Below the pieces are notes generated by a model, which was given only the letters and a program-made list of their open reading frames with translations, made no database searches and was not told where the DNA came from. From an uncultured SAR86 cluster bacterium (lineage in GTDB: Bacteria > Pseudomonadota > Gammaproteobacteria > Magnimaribacterales > D2472), in NCBI GenBank assembly GCA_902627055.1, contig CACOHS010000009.1:1-40010 (forward strand): 40,010 bases of DNA, written 5' to 3'. Positions 39,976-40,010 of this stretch are shown here, piece after piece. The translations under genes and the position numbers were made by a program. The number at the start of each line of letters is the position of its first letter. The stretch's first letter is position 1.

Positions 39976-40010
39976 ATGTCAAAACCTGCATTACTAAATG
40001 TGGCCATCAT
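39976..40010 (+). CDS. suhB: Inositol-monophosphatase-family protein, 5' end only
   Basis: Only 11 full codons are present (MSKPALLNVAI). The start and the LNVAI pattern match the N-terminus of SuhB-type inositol monophosphatases, in which a Leu-Asn-x-Ala is followed by a helix. The divergent position next to trmJ, as in E. coli, supports the call more than the residues do. SuhB also acts in rRNA antitermination in enterobacteria. Confidence 0.6.
   Translation, partial: MSKPALLNVAI

Overview
The window looks like a chromosome segment from a small-genome, AT-rich marine gammaproteobacterium. A SAR86-like lineage is my best guess, by inference and not by a marker gene. The DNA is A/T-rich by eye (not computed), genes are tightly packed with many 2-20 base gaps or overlaps, and AGA/AGG dominate as arginine codons. 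Four TonB-dependent outer-membrane receptors fall in 40 kb, alongside secreted hydrolases, SDR oxidoreductases and a TPR-sulfotransferase. The trmJ/suhB divergent pair at the right end is a classic gammaproteobacterial neighbourhood. There is no plasmid or phage backbone, intact transposase, integrase or CRISPR array.

Layout. 1-1151: the start of a lipoprotein-type methyltransferase, a DoxX-like membrane protein, and an RRM RNA-binding protein coupled to a Gly/Leu-rich membrane protein. 1218-6573 (minus): a co-directional run of AhpD-like protein, YeiH-like exporter, SDR, serine hydrolase, S1/P1 nuclease and patatin lipase. 6632-9685: a MetB-type trans-sulfuration enzyme, a small lipoprotein, an exported NTF2-like protein, a DUF2805 protein and a YczE-like membrane protein. 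9737-18480: two large TonB receptors (minus) flanking an exported amidase and a TPR-sulfotransferase. 18639-24164 (plus): a five-gene catabolic-looking operon of BCCT transporter, NTF2-like protein, KstD/fumarate-reductase-type flavoprotein, DUF1214-like protein and SDR. 24239-30477: a heme/iron uptake locus, with a heme-type receptor divergent from hmuTUV, a HugZ heme-degrading protein and a P19-like iron protein. Two Fur-box palindromes sit in the shared promoter. 30508-32188: a thermonuclease, a DUF4177 protein, a cluster of GTAC repeats and several very small membrane or lipoproteins. 32240-35488: an SDR, a neutral-ceramidase-like enzyme, a Rid-family protein and an EthD-like protein. 35784-38034: a small Cys/His-rich exported protein overlapping a fourth TonB receptor. 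38075-39161: small membrane or exported proteins and tRNA-Glu(UUC) with its terminator. 39214-40010: trmJ and the first codons of suhB.

Two themes stand out. First, at least eight first-of-operon genes carry a -10-like hexamer only 6-7 bases before the start codon, which predicts leaderless mRNAs. TonB receptors and some other genes instead have short Shine-Dalgarno leaders. Second, the ceramidase-like gene and the fourth TonB receptor use mostly CGN arginine codons, unlike the AGR-rich genes around them. They lie between two 12-base-period repeat patches (about 31.3 kb and 39.0 kb), the second next to tRNA-Glu. This may be a genomic island that has lost its integrase. Functionally the window is about scavenging: importing large or chelated substrates through the outer membrane, taking up heme and iron, and breaking down lipids, nucleic acids, amides and possibly steroid-like compounds.
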